DNA from: Diadophis punctatus similis
Taxonomy: Eukaryota; Chordata; Lepidosauria; Squamata; Dipsadidae
DNA: 64,000 nt
Assembly (NCBI GenBank): GCA_023053685.1
Contig: JALIGW010000001.1
Location: 65,291,740-65,355,739, forward strand
Direction: 5' to 3'
This document shows positions 22,055 to 33,589 of the stretch, one piece after another. Numbering within the stretch: position 1 is the first letter of the stretch; every line of letters starts with the position of its first letter. A model generated the notes under the pieces. It was not told where the DNA came from. It did not search any database and was given only the letters and a program-made list of their open reading frames with translations. The position numbers and the translations under genes were made by a program.

Positions 22055-24137
22055 AGGAGAGACCAGAAACGTCACAGCAAGACAGGCTGGGAAATAGAGA
22101 AGCTCCGACAAGCTTCTCGCAAACCCAGTCTGACAAACCGCTGCCGGGGAGTGTTCGGACCGGAACCATCCTGCAGGGATGGTGAAGAAGGAGAGGTGTC
22201 TCGGACAATCCAGAGGAGCAGGCAAGTTCCTTGAGTGGTCAGAGATAGCTCTTCAAACCGGCGGTGGGGGTGGTGGCCATTTTCAAATGACCGCTACAAA
22301 GCTGAGGCAACCAGACCAAGTTTATGTGCAGGAGTGGTGTTTGGACAAAGTGCTGAAACCGGGTGAGGAAGTGATCAACTCACAGATAAAAGGCAATTTT
22401 TAATCTGGAATTTTAAAGAATTTCCCAAGCTGAAACAGCGGCTAATTGGCACTTGGGAACTGTACAAAGGAAAGGAAAAAATTGAGGCTAAAGTATTAAA
22501 GCCCAAGATGATTACTGGTATCTTGGATATAATTTTAATTGGAGAAATACAAACAATAGAAGGAAGAAATTGGTGAGAAAATCTTTTTTTAATGGATTTA
22601 AAGTTATTTTTTGACAGCTTTGACAATCTGCTGGAGTGAGTATATTGTGGAGTGGAGAGTGCCATCTACTGGAGAGAAGAAAATATTGCAACAATTTGTG
22701 GATTGTAAGAGAGAAAATGCAGCTGTCTGACCTTGGTTGTAAGAAGATAATGTGGAAATGCTGAGAACTTTTAAGGAGTGTTTGTTTTTGCCTATTTTCT
22801 ACGGTTGTGGAGAACAATAAATTTTGGAATTGGACTAGAATTGGACTATTATTTGAATTGGATATAATAGAAATTGAAAACAAAAAAGGGACTATATGGA
22901 CCTTAAGTTTTAATTTAGTGTGATATAATATAAAAAGCTTAAATTGGCAATATGATTTGGATGTATGAGAAATTATTTGTCATGTTAAAAATGTGTGTGA
23001 AACTGTAAAAGGAATTTAAAAACCAGAAATTTTGCTGGAATACACAGAGCATGAAATAGTAGAAGAGTCAGAAATTTTGTTGGAATATACAAAGCAAGAA
23101 ACAGGAGAGGATGTGGTTAAAAGAGATAAATGAAGAACAAGAAAATAACATAGAAGAAGAAGGGAATGAAAGCAAAAAACAAATGGATGATTTCACTGGG
23201 ATTTACAGTGGCAAGAAAAGAGCTGAGAGAGGGGAATATTACTTTAAAAATCAATCAAAGTCTAAAATGGGAAATAGTGGGAAGAGATAAGAAAAAAATT
23301 GGAACCACAGGAATAATAAATTCAAAAGAGAGAAAAAGGACTCAGGAGAAAAGATTTAAGTTAGATAAAAATAAAAGAAAGAAAAAGAAGAAACTAAGGG
23401 AATGGGATAAAAGGAGAAAATTAATAAGAAGTGGAATTTTTGAGAGACCAAAGGAAAATGTGTAAAAAAGGAAGGCTAGTGGAAAGAAAGAAAGAAAATA
23501 AGGTTCATATTAATAGACTTAAGAAAATTGTATTAATATTATTAATGGTGGATAGGTGATTAAGTTAAAGGTTTATGGTAAAATAGTTTAGTAGTAATTA
23601 AGATATAGGATGAATATGAGTTATGGCAAAACAGATTTAGCAAAAAAAGTGGGATGGGAAATTTGATACATTTTTAAATGTGGACTGTTAATTAAATTAA
23701 AGGGTTTCTGTGTAAGATTTGGGGATGATGATGTATATTGATTATATTAAAGCAGAACAGTAGATGGAATGTGAAAAGGTAATTTGTTTTTATGTTCAAA
23801 GACAATTTAAACTAAATTAAAGTAATTGAAATATGAGAAGAAGCTGAAATATAGTGGGATAGAATATATGAGAAATGTATGTAGTAATTAGGATAGTTAA
23901 TTGATGTTATTGTAAGGGATTAGGAATTTGGGCGATTAGTAATATTATGTATTTATTAAGAAAAATAAGTTAAGATAAAGAAATATGTAAGGAGAATATT
24001 ATGGGTTGGAACTGAAACAGAGAAATGATAATGGAATGGATTATGTATATGGAAAGCTATGTAAGATTGAGCCGGACAACACTTTGTGCATTAAATATGT
24101 AATGTTTGTTGGAAAAAATAAAAACAACTTTTTATAT
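22055..24137 (+). mobile_element. L1-type insertion, internally rearranged, no RT
   Basis: A 2.08-kb insert lies between two perfect 17-bp copies of aaaaaaaatccatttcc (22038-22054 and 24138-24154). The first 350 bases are GC-richer, with GGCGGTGGGGGTGGTGGCC, like a LINE 5'UTR. The rest is extremely A-rich and purine-biased and ends AATAAAAACAACTTTTTA plus poly-A, like an L1 3' end. No reverse transcriptase or endonuclease frame is seen. A 99-codon lysine-rich frame at 23166-23465 could be a decayed ORF1-type protein. It may be a deletion derivative moved in trans. Confidence 0.72.
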
Positions 24138-24419
24138 AAAAAAAATCCATTTCCTGACTTGTTGCTTACAAGGATTTTCCTTTTCCTGCAGCCAGTTCTG
24201 TAAAAGAAGAAAATCACCAATCCACAGCATGTTTTTTTAAAAAAACTAAATTCTCACTAGTTTATAATTTTTTATATAATTGCACCCCTTTGCATAGATG
24301 TGTATGTGTGCATATGTAGTGTTTTAAAACCCTTTTTTAAAAAACCAAGAAGTTGGATATTATAAATCAGACTTCTTTTCACCACCCAGGAAAGAAAAAA
24401 GAAAGATAGGATCACAGCA

Positions 24420-24842
24420 CAACTGCCCGCTGCTGATCCTGGGAAGGGATCTGCCTTCCTTCGTCTTGACAGGATCTAGAATCAGGATACATCCAAGTGA
24501 CAAACAGCCAATGACAAACCAGCAAGCAGTTTATTTCTTTAACATAGTTATCACATTAAATCATGCGACACAGTTTATGCATCTTGAAGTGGTTTACAAA
24601 ATATCATACAAATAATAAAATAAATTAAAACCACATGAAACCCGGACTCATTAAAAAAACTGGGGAGGGAGGCCAAAGACCCATTTGTCCAACAGCCATG
24701 CAGGCAAGGCCTGGCTGAAGAGAGGATTCTTCCTGAGACAATGAAAGGATGTAAAGTTGGCCCCTCCTAAACTTCAAGGAGAAGTCCCTCTGTAGGGACC
24801 ACAAAGAAGGCCCACCCACAACAAAACCTGTTGGCCTCCTCA
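24420..24842 (-). mobile_element. Possible old LINE 3' region
   Basis: On the minus strand, a GGGCCTTCTTTGTGG ... TTAATTTATTTTATTATTTG layout resembles an L2/CR1-type 3' end. No diagnostic protein motif is preserved. Confidence 0.3.
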
Positions 24843-25229
24843 GCTCTCAGTGAATCTTTTAACATAGAATTGGTAGCCAAAAAAAGCCACTCTCTGGAAT
24901 TGTTCAGTCTGAGAGAAGAACTTGGAGAAATAGCAAGTTGTTGATGTGACTGATTGAAGTGCAGTCAAATGACCAATAGTGGGTGTGAAATGTTTTGTGC
25001 ATGCTGGGAAGTGAGGGCACACTCCTTCCTTTGTGGTTTCTAACCAGCCTCCAACTCAGCCACTTCTGTCCCTTTATATATCTGTCAAGCTGAAGAGGAA
25101 GATGAGGTTGCTTCCACCATTTAATTTCAGGAAGAAGAGGAGGAATGTTTGGACTCATTTGGTACTTACTCTGATGAGGATAGAGAGTGGGTGCTCAGCA
25201 GCTAGTCTCCCACCTCAAGGCTTAGTTCA
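24843..25229. other. Intergenic, nothing recognised
   Basis: Unique-looking DNA between an old repeat and a hAT; no gene seen. Confidence 0.45.
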
Positions 25230-25237
25230 TTGTAGAC

Positions 25238-25441
25238 CAGTGGTGGGTTCCTACCGGTGTGGTCCACTCTATCACACCGGTAGCGGCGGGCTGGTGATGT
25301 CACCAAGAGGTTACCGACCCGGTGCGGTCGGTTGCCGGTCCCTATGAGCCACCATCTTTTTTTCAGAATTTCTGGGCTTTTTTTTCTTTCTGCGCATGCA
25401 CGGAAGCAAAATTGCACCGAAATATCTCACAAGGGCGGGGG

Positions 25442-25535
<94 letters not shown>

Positions 25536-25691
25536 GCGTGCACGCGTGCACATCCCCTCGCGAGATTTCGGCATGCACGGAAGCAAAATCGCACGAGGGG
25601 GCGCGCACACGTAGTGAGCACGCGCAGTCACAAAACGTGGTGATGCGCACACAGCGCACCGGTAGCAAGGTAAGAGAGCAACCCGCCCCTG
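25238..25691. mobile_element. hAT family B with internal (GA)n
   Basis: Termini CAGTGGTGGGTTCC and GAGCAACCCGCCCCTG, perfect 8-bp duplication ttgtagac (25230-25237, 25692-25699). The interior holds GCAAAATTGC-type blocks and a 90-bp GA tract. The serine/leucine and arginine/glutamate open frames are repeat artefacts. Confidence 0.92.
25444..25533. repeat. (GA)45 microsatellite
   Basis: Uninterrupted GA dinucleotides inside the family B hAT. Other family B copies in the window lack it, so the expansion is private to this copy. Confidence 0.98.
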
Positions 25692-25699
25692 TTGTAGAC

Positions 25700-26877
25700 C
25701 CATGGCAAGGTCTCCCTCCCTCCTCTCTGTGCTATTTCTGTCCTATCACCTCCTCCATAAGACTTTGCATTTCACATTATTTTAAACTTGGGAGATGTCA
25801 AATGGGCTTGAGAGGAGAAAGCTTAAGGAAGACAAACAGAGTCCTGAAGTCAGATCTTCTCCATTCCTGTCACAGTCCTCCAACTGATGGATGGTTTCCT
25901 CACTCCATAATGAGTGCCTTGTGAGTGTAAAATTGTTTCTTCATTTTCCACAAGCTCATTACAGAAACAATGCTAAATAAGCACATCTGTTTTTGTTATG
26001 TGTTAAGCTGGGGTGGATTTAAAAAGAGAAAATATTTTGCTTACAAAACCAATAGAATTAGCCGTTATTATTTTTTTTTAAAAAACGTGACAAATTACTG
26101 TAACTCCATAATTAATATTTAACTAAAACAATTATACACACAATCTAAACCAAAAAAATATCATGTGATCCACTTTAAAAGTTTAGTGGTCACTAGTAAA
26201 TATGTGCAAATAATGTAACACTACTGCAGTCCTGGATTGCCAGGCAAACTTATCAACACAATTCTTCAACATACTGAAATAATTTCTTGAGAATTAACTA
26301 ACTACTAGTTTAGCTAAGCTGACTTGTGACTAGCTTTCAACTCTTCTTATCCCTTAAAAGCTGTGAGATACTAGAATTAATGACAAGGAGAACCATTACA
26401 CAAGAGTAGGCCGCCCTTTATCAGACAAATTCATGATATAGTCCACCCACAAGCCACATTGCTGCACTTTAGCTTTAGTAATATGTATATTTGTGTAATC
26501 ACAGACAACTATAAATACAGATGGAGAAGAAAAGCAATACAACTCTGACATCAGGCTTCAGACCATCAGAACAACTCTGCTGGAGTAGATCAAAAGCCTG
26601 TCTGTTCCCGTACTCTTTTTCTCCCAGGAAATGAGTAAATGCCTCCAATCCAAAACAAACATAGAAAACTCAGCTGATCATATTCTCAGCAAAGGACATT
26701 AGTGAGAGGTTCCCAGCTCTCAGCCTTTTCTAGCAAGATATGTTTGGCACATACAGCAGAGGACTACAAAGATGGCACTGAAGAAGGTATTCAAGAGGTT
26801 TTATATAAACATCAGGTTAGCCTGGAAAGAGAGGCTGGAGTGAGAAAGAAACTAAAGATTGCTCTGCCTTGAATCTC
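25700..26877. other. Intergenic, nothing recognised
   Basis: AT-rich DNA without a supported feature. Confidence 0.5.
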
Positions 26878-26878
26878 T

Positions 26879-26937
<59 letters not shown>

Positions 26938-26940
26938 TTA
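26878..26940. repeat. (ATTT)n at L2 tail
   Basis: About 15 clean ATTT units that directly extend the minus-strand L2 3' end. Confidence 0.95.
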
Positions 26941-27556
26941 AAATTTCTATGCCGCCCAACTCCCGGGGGACTCTGGGCGGCTCACAGCAGATATAGAAAC
27001 ACATAAAAAACAATTTTTAAAAGGAGCCATATTAAAATACTATCCATTAAAAAACAAACTTTCATTCATACCCTGCCTGCCGGAAGAGCCAAGTTTTTAT
27101 TGCTTTACGGAAGGCCAGTAGGGTGGGGATGGTCCTGATCTCTGGAGGGAGCTGGTTCCAAAGGGAGGGGGCTCCCACAGAGAAGGCCCTCCCCCTAGGT
27201 CCCGCTAGCCGACATTGTTTGGTCGACGGGACCTGGAGGAGGCCGACTCTGTGGGCTCTAACCGGTCGTAGGGAGGTATGCGGCAGGATGCGGTCCCGAA
27301 GATAACCTGGCCCTGAGCCATGTAGGGCTTTAAAGGTAACGACCAACACCTTAAATTGGATCCGGAGACTAATGGGCAGCCAATGCAGCTGGCGGAGGAT
27401 AGGTGTTACGTGGGTGCATCTAGGTACACCCACCACAGCTCGCGCAGCTGCATTTTGCACCAATTGCAGTCGCCGGACACTCTTCAAGGGTAGCCCCATG
27501 TAGAGCGCATTGCAGTAATCCAGCCGTGAGGTGATAAGGGCATAGCATAGCATAAG
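26941..27556 (-). mobile_element. L2-type LINE 3' end
   Basis: A minus-strand frame (27062-27553, 163 codons) contains LDYCNALYMGLP, RRLQLVQNAAARAVVGVPR, ILRQLHWLPISLRIQFK and SLWNQLPPEIR, the typical C-terminus of L2-clade reverse transcriptases. The 3'UTR (GGGCGGCATAGAAATTTT on the minus strand) and ATTT tail follow. The frame is open but truncated at the 5' side. Relatives lie at 50905 and 33590. Confidence 0.9.
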
Positions 27557-27782
27557 AGAAAGGAGACAGACTCTCCATCAGGCCTTCAAAATTCTGTTAT
27601 CATCCTCTAACAATAAGTAGAGTTCTAGTCATTCTTGTGGCTACTATTTACTGAGCTTACATCAGTTTTCTGTACAAACAGGCATTGAACCTTGCCTTTG
27701 AATGCGGAGGTCACATCAGCACTCCACCATCCTCAGAACAACCTGGTGAAGCTCCAAAGAGCAAAAGGATATACAAATAATG

Positions 27783-28143
27783 CAGTGGTAGGATTCAAAA
27801 TTTTTTTTACTGCCGGTTCTGTGGGCGTGGCGTGGTGTGGCTTGGTGGGCGTGGTTTGGTGGGTGTGGCAGAGGAAGGATACTGTAAAATCTCCATTCCC
27901 ACCCCACTCCACGGGAAGGTTACTGCAAAATCTCCATTCCCACTCCACTCCAGGGGAAGGTTACTGCAAAATCCCCATTTCCTCCCGATCAGGCAGAGAA
28001 TAGGTGAAGGCGGGGTTAGTCAGAGGTGGTATTTACCAGTTCTCCGAACTACTCAAAATTTCTGCTACCGGTTCTCCGAACTAGTCAAAATTTCCTCTGC
28101 CGGTTCTCCAGAACTGGTCAGAACCTGCTGAAACCCACCTCTG
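27783..28143. mobile_element. hAT family B, duplication lost
   Basis: Termini CAGTGGTAGGATTC and GAAACCCACCTCTG. The interior has three imperfect copies of a 37-bp block containing AAAATCTCCATTCCCACC. The flanks do not form an 8-bp duplication. A near twin without this problem is at 31340. Confidence 0.8.
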
Positions 28144-29120
28144 ATGCCATGGTAAAACTCACACACAATTGGGACAAGGCTTGCTTTGTACAGCAACCAA
28201 TAGCCCAACCTATATTTCTGCATGCTCATAAAAGCTCATCAAAGAAGTTCAGAAGACCACAGGGTCAACTTCTGACTTTCACAACTCAGTACAAATTATT
28301 TATGGCAAGTCGGCCAGCAGGATTTTCTCCAGATTGCTTTAAAAAGTGATATATTGTTCTGAGTCTGCTGACCGAAGGACAGCCAAATAAGCTGTACCTC
28401 TCACTGAAGGCAATGATCCCTTACTTGACAATTATCAGAATTTCCTGCGAAGATTTAAAGTTGCATTTTAGTATCAAATCAAGAGATTTGAAAGTGGAAG
28501 AAAGGTAAGAACAGAGTTCGTGGATACATACTACAGTAGATTTTCAATTATTGGTCAGTGGTCTGGAACGGAATGATCCTACGTTGATTGACCAAACTCA
28601 AGTAACATTTGATGGGAGATAACTTAGTGAGATAAAGTACACACACACACACCCAAGAATTTGGAAGAGGTGTCCCAACATTATGTGTTAATTGATTGGC
28701 ATTTGGAGTAGTTAAGGTATGGAGAAGTTAGTAAAGGAAGGTTAACAAACACTCTTTGTGCTTATTTCTCCTTCTCTGCAGCCTCCTTGAATAGAAGATC
28801 TGGAGAACTCATGCAGTAGGACCAGTAAAAAGTTCCTCAGCGGAGAAACAGAAGTGGAGAGACCTTGGTTTATATGCCCATTGTTTAACTTTACTGCATG
28901 ACCCTAAGTTCTAGTATTATGAAATAGCATAGTAGCAGAAAAGAGGCAATGGTGGTTCCCCGAGAACACAAGAAAAAGTGGATATTCTGTCCACTTTTAT
29001 CAATGCATCATTGATAAAATGATAAAGCAGAAACAGGGAATTTGCTAATGAAATAATCAAATACTTCCCAGACCATTAGGTGTAATGTATCTGAGATTGA
29101 AGACAAGAAGAACAGCCACA
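28144..29120. other. Intergenic, nothing recognised
   Basis: A short (CA)n at about 28639-28653; otherwise unique. Confidence 0.5.
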
Positions 29121-29128
29121 GACTAGGC

Positions 29129-29553
29129 CAGTGATGGCGAACCTATGGCACGGGTGCCACAGGTGGCACGTGGAGCCATATCTGCCAGCACGCGAGCCAT
29201 TGCCCTAGCTCAGCTGCAGCGCACATGTGCATGCCCGCCAGCTGATTTTTGGCTCACACGGAGGCTCTAGGAGGGCGATTTTGGCCTCCGGAGGGCCTCC
29301 AAGGTGGCCAGGGGAGCGTTTTTTGCCCTCCCCAAGCTCCAAGAAAGCCTCTGGAGCCTGGGGAGGGCAAAAAATGGGCCTACAGGGCCCACTGGAAGTC
29401 GGGAAATGGGTGAGTGGGGGGGTCATGCATGCATGTGCAGGGGGGTGGGGTGAGTGGTGGGCTTTGAATTATGGGTGTGGGCACGCACGCGCTTGCAATA
29501 GCGCACGCATGCACTATTTCGGCACTCGAGGAAAGAAAGGTTCGCCATCACTG
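29129..29553. mobile_element. Non-autonomous hAT, family C
   Basis: Termini CAGTGATGGCGAACC and GGTTCGCCATCACTG; perfect duplication gactaggc (29121-29128, 29554-29561). The interior has GCCTCC / GGAGGC blocks like 7974 and 61589. Confidence 0.94.
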
Positions 29554-29561
29554 GACTAGGC

Positions 29562-29940
29562 AATGGTAAGATACCATAAGAGGCAGCTGAGCCCACAGAA
29601 GGAATCGGTGCATAGCAAATATCTCAGAAGAGAACCTCCCTAGTTTCTTTGGCTGTAAAGGTGACAGGGAAAAGATTTACTTTCAGAGTACCAAGATTCT
29701 ATTAATGTAACATTACAATAAACATTAGCTGTAGAAAAAAGCTGTAGAGCTAGTACATCTAGATGTGTTTCTTGTCTGAACTACCTCACAAGCCTGCTAC
29801 TAGGTAAGCTAGTCTCTTAAAATATATTGATGGTTTTTAGAGCCTGTTATAGAAGGCTGAATGTTGGAAATCATTCTTCATTAGATGTAATATTTTCTTC
29901 AAACATAGGTTTATGTAAAAAAATTCAATTTGCCCATCAT
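29562..29940. other. Intergenic, nothing recognised
   Basis: Unique AT-rich segment. Confidence 0.45.
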
Positions 29941-29941
29941 A

Positions 29942-30268
29942 GCAATAGCAATAGCATTTAGATTATATATAGATTTATATACCACCCCATAGTGCTTTAC
30001 AGCACTCTCTGGGTGGTTTACAATGGAGAAGTATTGTTTGCATATTGCCTCCAACAATCTGGGTCTTCATTCCTGCCTAAGCAGGGGGTTGGACTAGAAG
30101 ACCTCCAAGGTCCCTTCCAACTCTGTTATACTATTCTATTCTATTTGACCAATCTTGGAAGGATAGGAAACTGAATCAATCTTGAGCCCTGTGAGGATCG
30201 AACTCCAGGCTGTGGGCAGAGTTTACCTGCAATATTGCCCTTTAACTACTGCACCACCAGGGTTTACT
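29942..30268 (-). mobile_element. Squamate tRNA SINE, interrupted
   Basis: Minus-strand copy of the SINE family at 6401. The body is split after GGGTCTTCAT by a 75-bp CR1 tail (30072-30146) and resumes at GACCAATCTTGGAAGG. Confidence 0.78.
30072..30146 (+). mobile_element. Very short CR1 3' tail insertion
   Basis: CCTGCCTAAGCAGGGGG ... TCCCTTCCAACTCTG then CTATTCTATTCTATT is the extreme 3' end of a CR1, as also seen at 36782-36845. It sits inside a SINE, so it is an extremely 5'-truncated insertion. Confidence 0.8.
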
Positions 30269-30796
30269 CACATTATTCAGAATATACCTTGAGATAAACA
30301 TTAATCTTTATTTCTGTATTGTATTTTTGTGAATGTTTAATAATGGAGCATGACTATATTTTGAGGCGCACAGAATGCTGTTATCTTCCCACCAAAGTGG
30401 TGCCTATTTATCTACTTGCATTGTCATGCTTTTGAACTGCTAGGTGGGCAGGAGCTGGGACAAGTAATAGGAACACACCCATCAAGTGGCATTCGCGTCT
30501 CAAACTCGGGCTGTCAGCTTTCCAGCTGACAAAACTCAGTGTCTTTAACTATTGAGCCACCATGCTCTTCTTTCATTTTATAAATGGATATTAAATATGG
30601 CTAGCTATAGAAAACATACTAACTGCAAATACTCTTTTTACACATTTTAAGAATAATCAAATGAGAGTTAAATATAATGAAAGGTGTCCCTGCTTTCTAC
30701 TTGCTAAGATAGAAAAGAATTTCAACCACTATTTTCTCTACAGATTTAGTCAATTAATCTGATCTTATCAATCAAGCAGCACAATCATCATTCAGT
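30269..30796. other. Intergenic, nothing recognised
   Basis: No supported feature. Confidence 0.45.
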
Positions 30797-30804
30797 ATCC
30801 AGTA

Positions 30805-31196
30805 CAGAGGTGGGTTGCTACTGGTGCGGCCCACTCTACAGTACTGGTAGCGGCCAGCAGATGGCGCTGTTTTCACGCGCTCGTTCCGGTGCTGTATTTT
30901 TGGGCGATTTTGCTTCTGCGCATGCGCGGAAGCAAAATCTCGCCGAAATCTTGTGAGGGGACGCGCACATGCAATTTCGGCAAGATTTTGCTTCCGCGCA
31001 TGCGCAAAAGCAAAATCTCATCGAAATCGCACACGCGCATCCCCTCGCAAGAGTTCTCCGAGATTTTGCTTCCGCGCATGCGCAGAAGCAAAATCGTGCG
31101 AGGGGACGCGCGCACGCAGTGAGCGCACGCGCACACCAAATGTGGCGATGCACGCACAGGGCTCCGGTAGCGAGGTAAGTGAGCAACCCGCCCCTG
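30805..31196. mobile_element. hAT family B, rich in NRF1-type motifs
   Basis: Termini CAGAGGTGGGTTGC and GAGCAACCCGCCCCTG; perfect duplication atccagta (30797-30804, 31197-31204). Perfect NRF1-type palindromes at 30917-30928, 30995-31006 and 31073-31084, each flanked by GCAAAATC-type blocks in alternating orientation. Confidence 0.93.
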
Positions 31197-31339
31197 ATCC
31201 AGTAATACTTCTGTCTTCTAGTTGAAAATTGAAAGGTTGTTTGGTATGGAGAATCAATATCAAAACTGATATTCAACATCCACAGATTGGAGAGAACTGT
31301 TGTGGGAAAGAAAAATCTGGATCTTGTAGACAACCAAAC

Positions 31340-31666
31340 CAGTGGTGGGTTTCAAATTTTTTTACTACCGGTTCTGTGGGTGTGATTTGGTGGGCGTGGT
31401 GTGGCTTGGTGGGCGTGGCTTGGTGGGCATGGCAGAGGAAGGATACTGTAAAATCTCCATTCCCACCCCACTCCATGGGAAGGTTACTGCAAAATCCCCG
31501 TTTCCTCCCAATCAGGCAGAGAATAGATGGAGGCGGGGTCAGTCAGAGGTGGTATTTACCAATTTTCCGAACTACTCAAAATTTCTGCTACCAGTTCTCT
31601 GAACTACTCAAAATTTCCACTACCGGTTCTCCAGAACTGGTCAGAACCTGCTGAAACCTACCTCTG
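31340..31666. mobile_element. Non-autonomous hAT, family B
   Basis: Termini CAGTGGTGGGTTTC and GAAACCTACCTCTG; duplication aaccaaac / aaccaaat (31332-31339, 31667-31674). Closest relative is 27783-28143, with one internal block fewer. Confidence 0.9.
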
Positions 31667-31674
31667 AACCAAAT

Positions 31675-33103
31675 GTAGTCAGCTCCACATTTTTCCCAGG
31701 AAGGTCTTGCAACCTCATCCTCTTCCAGGAGGTCTAGTGGAGCCAAACCATCTCTTCACCATGAGGCAAGCTCACAGGGACAAAACTGACAGGAACTAAT
31801 TAGGGTTCCTGGTTAACCAGAATGTGTCAAAAGCACGGAGTGAACTCTGAATTCCAAGCAACAATGTCAATTTGTTTTAAGACCACACAGATAAACATTG
31901 TCACAGTCATATTGCTTCTCTGCTTTTTTTTGTAATGAATCCAACATTCAACTGGTTACTTCTTTTTTCATCTCTGTGTTCATGCCATTGCTCTGAGCCA
32001 AGCAAACCAAGATGCTGCCCTCCTGCCATTTTGTCCTCCATAGGGAGCAGGTTTCTATGGGCTCTGTGATTATTTACAACCTATCAAACAGACAGATGTG
32101 TTGGGCTTTGCTCTTTCTAATGTCATCAGTCAAGCTCTGTGTTGAGTAACAATAAAGAGAGACAGGGTGGGAATCTACTAACCATAAAGCTCATTGGTCA
32201 GAAGAAGAGAAAGACAAACTTTTCAGTTACTGGAGACTCTGAGCCAAATGCACTCGGGCAGCACATCTGGAATGAAGTTATAACCACTTTTTCTTTAAGA
32301 GACAAGCATATCGCAATGTGCCCAGGATGATAATCTTCAACATTTTCATACCTGTCTGCATTCCTACACCATTATGAATATTTTCATGGCTCCATAGTTA
32401 CCTACACGTCACTTCTTTTGCCTGTGAATGTAGTACCCCTTTGAGTCCATGTGTTTGTTTCTGTTTCTAACAGGATCTTTGCTTAACCAGAGGGGAGAAA
32501 GAGGAAATCCGTATGTAATGAATCTGTTTATTTTACAGAGCTCCCTACGGAGGGACAAGGGAGCAAGAGTTATGCAAAGCTTTGGCAGTGGCAGCTGCTG
32601 CTGGGAAGGCTGTATCTGGTTTTCATTTCTTGCCAGTAAGTAGAAGTGACCACATCAGGCAAGACCTGGTAAACTCCCAACTGGAAGAGCAACACGCTTG
32701 TGTGGACCTGTCAGACTTCATCTTGGCTATTAGCCCTGCACAAGGCAGTCCTCCTCCCTCTCTCCCTTCCTTTTATTGCTGCCCTGGCTACCACCTATCC
32801 TAAGTCAATAGGCAGTTGTTAAGAAGTACTTAAAATCAGTATTAATCAGCAATTATACTGTAGGGAGCTGGAGCCAAATGTAATTCTTCTAGATCCTTTG
32901 CCTCATTTTGAGTTTGACAAAGCTTTATCATTCCTTGTAGCTTTCACAAATCTCTCCCTCTCCCTCTCCCTCTCTCTCTCTCTCTTCAAATTAGTCTTGA
33001 CTTCTGGTGATTGCCAGGACTAATCCCTGCAGTTTACTTGGAAAGATGTTTGGGATTGCCACCACCTACTTCCTCGGGCTGACTAGCCCAAGGTCACCAT
33101 CAA
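31675..33103. other. Intergenic, with (CT)n
   Basis: A TCTC / CT tract at about 32952-32986. No gene seen. Confidence 0.5.
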
Positions 33104-33338
33104 GAGCTGAAGTGGTGCAGTGGTTAAATGCTGCGACTGCAGGCTGACTGCTATTTCAGCAGTTCAGCTGTTCAAATCTCACTAGGCTCAAGGTTGACTC
33201 AGCCTTCCATCCTTCCGAGGTGGGTAAAATGAGGACCCAGATTGTTGGGGGCAATATGCTGAACTCTAAACCGCTTAGAGAGGGCTGTAAAGCACTATGA
33301 AGCGGTATATAAGTAAAGTGCTATTGCTATTGCTATCT
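33104..33338 (+). mobile_element. Squamate tRNA-derived SINE, + copy
   Basis: A box TGGTGCAGTGG at 33112-33122, B box GTTCAAATCTC near 33170, body GGGTAAAATGAGGACC and AAACCGCTTAGAGAGG, tail TGCTATTGCTATTGC. It is the most complete + strand copy of the family. Confidence 0.85.
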
Positions 33339-33589
33339 GACTTCATGCCTAAGGAAGGATTAGAATTCATGGACTCTAGCCTGGTTCCTTAACTACTAAC
33401 CAAACTGGCTCTCTTCTCAAAATGCAGAGTTCCAAATGTCTATGTAACTAAAACAGGCCAACATTATATTTGCTGCATGGAAAATGAGAGTGCAGGGTAT
33501 AATTTAAAATACAAAGGAGACAGATGTGTTTATCCACTCTTAGTAAAGTGGCTTTTCTCTCCACAGAGAGGTAAGTCAGTTGTCTTGAC

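Noticed and set aside
23166..23465. Lysine-rich 99-codon frame as a host gene
   Set aside because: Lies inside a 2.1-kb retroposed unit with target duplications; at best a decayed LINE ORF1.
25322..25924. 200-codon frame with an Arg-Glu run, and leucine-serine frames on the other strand
   Set aside because: They run through the (GA)n tract and a hAT; not a gene.
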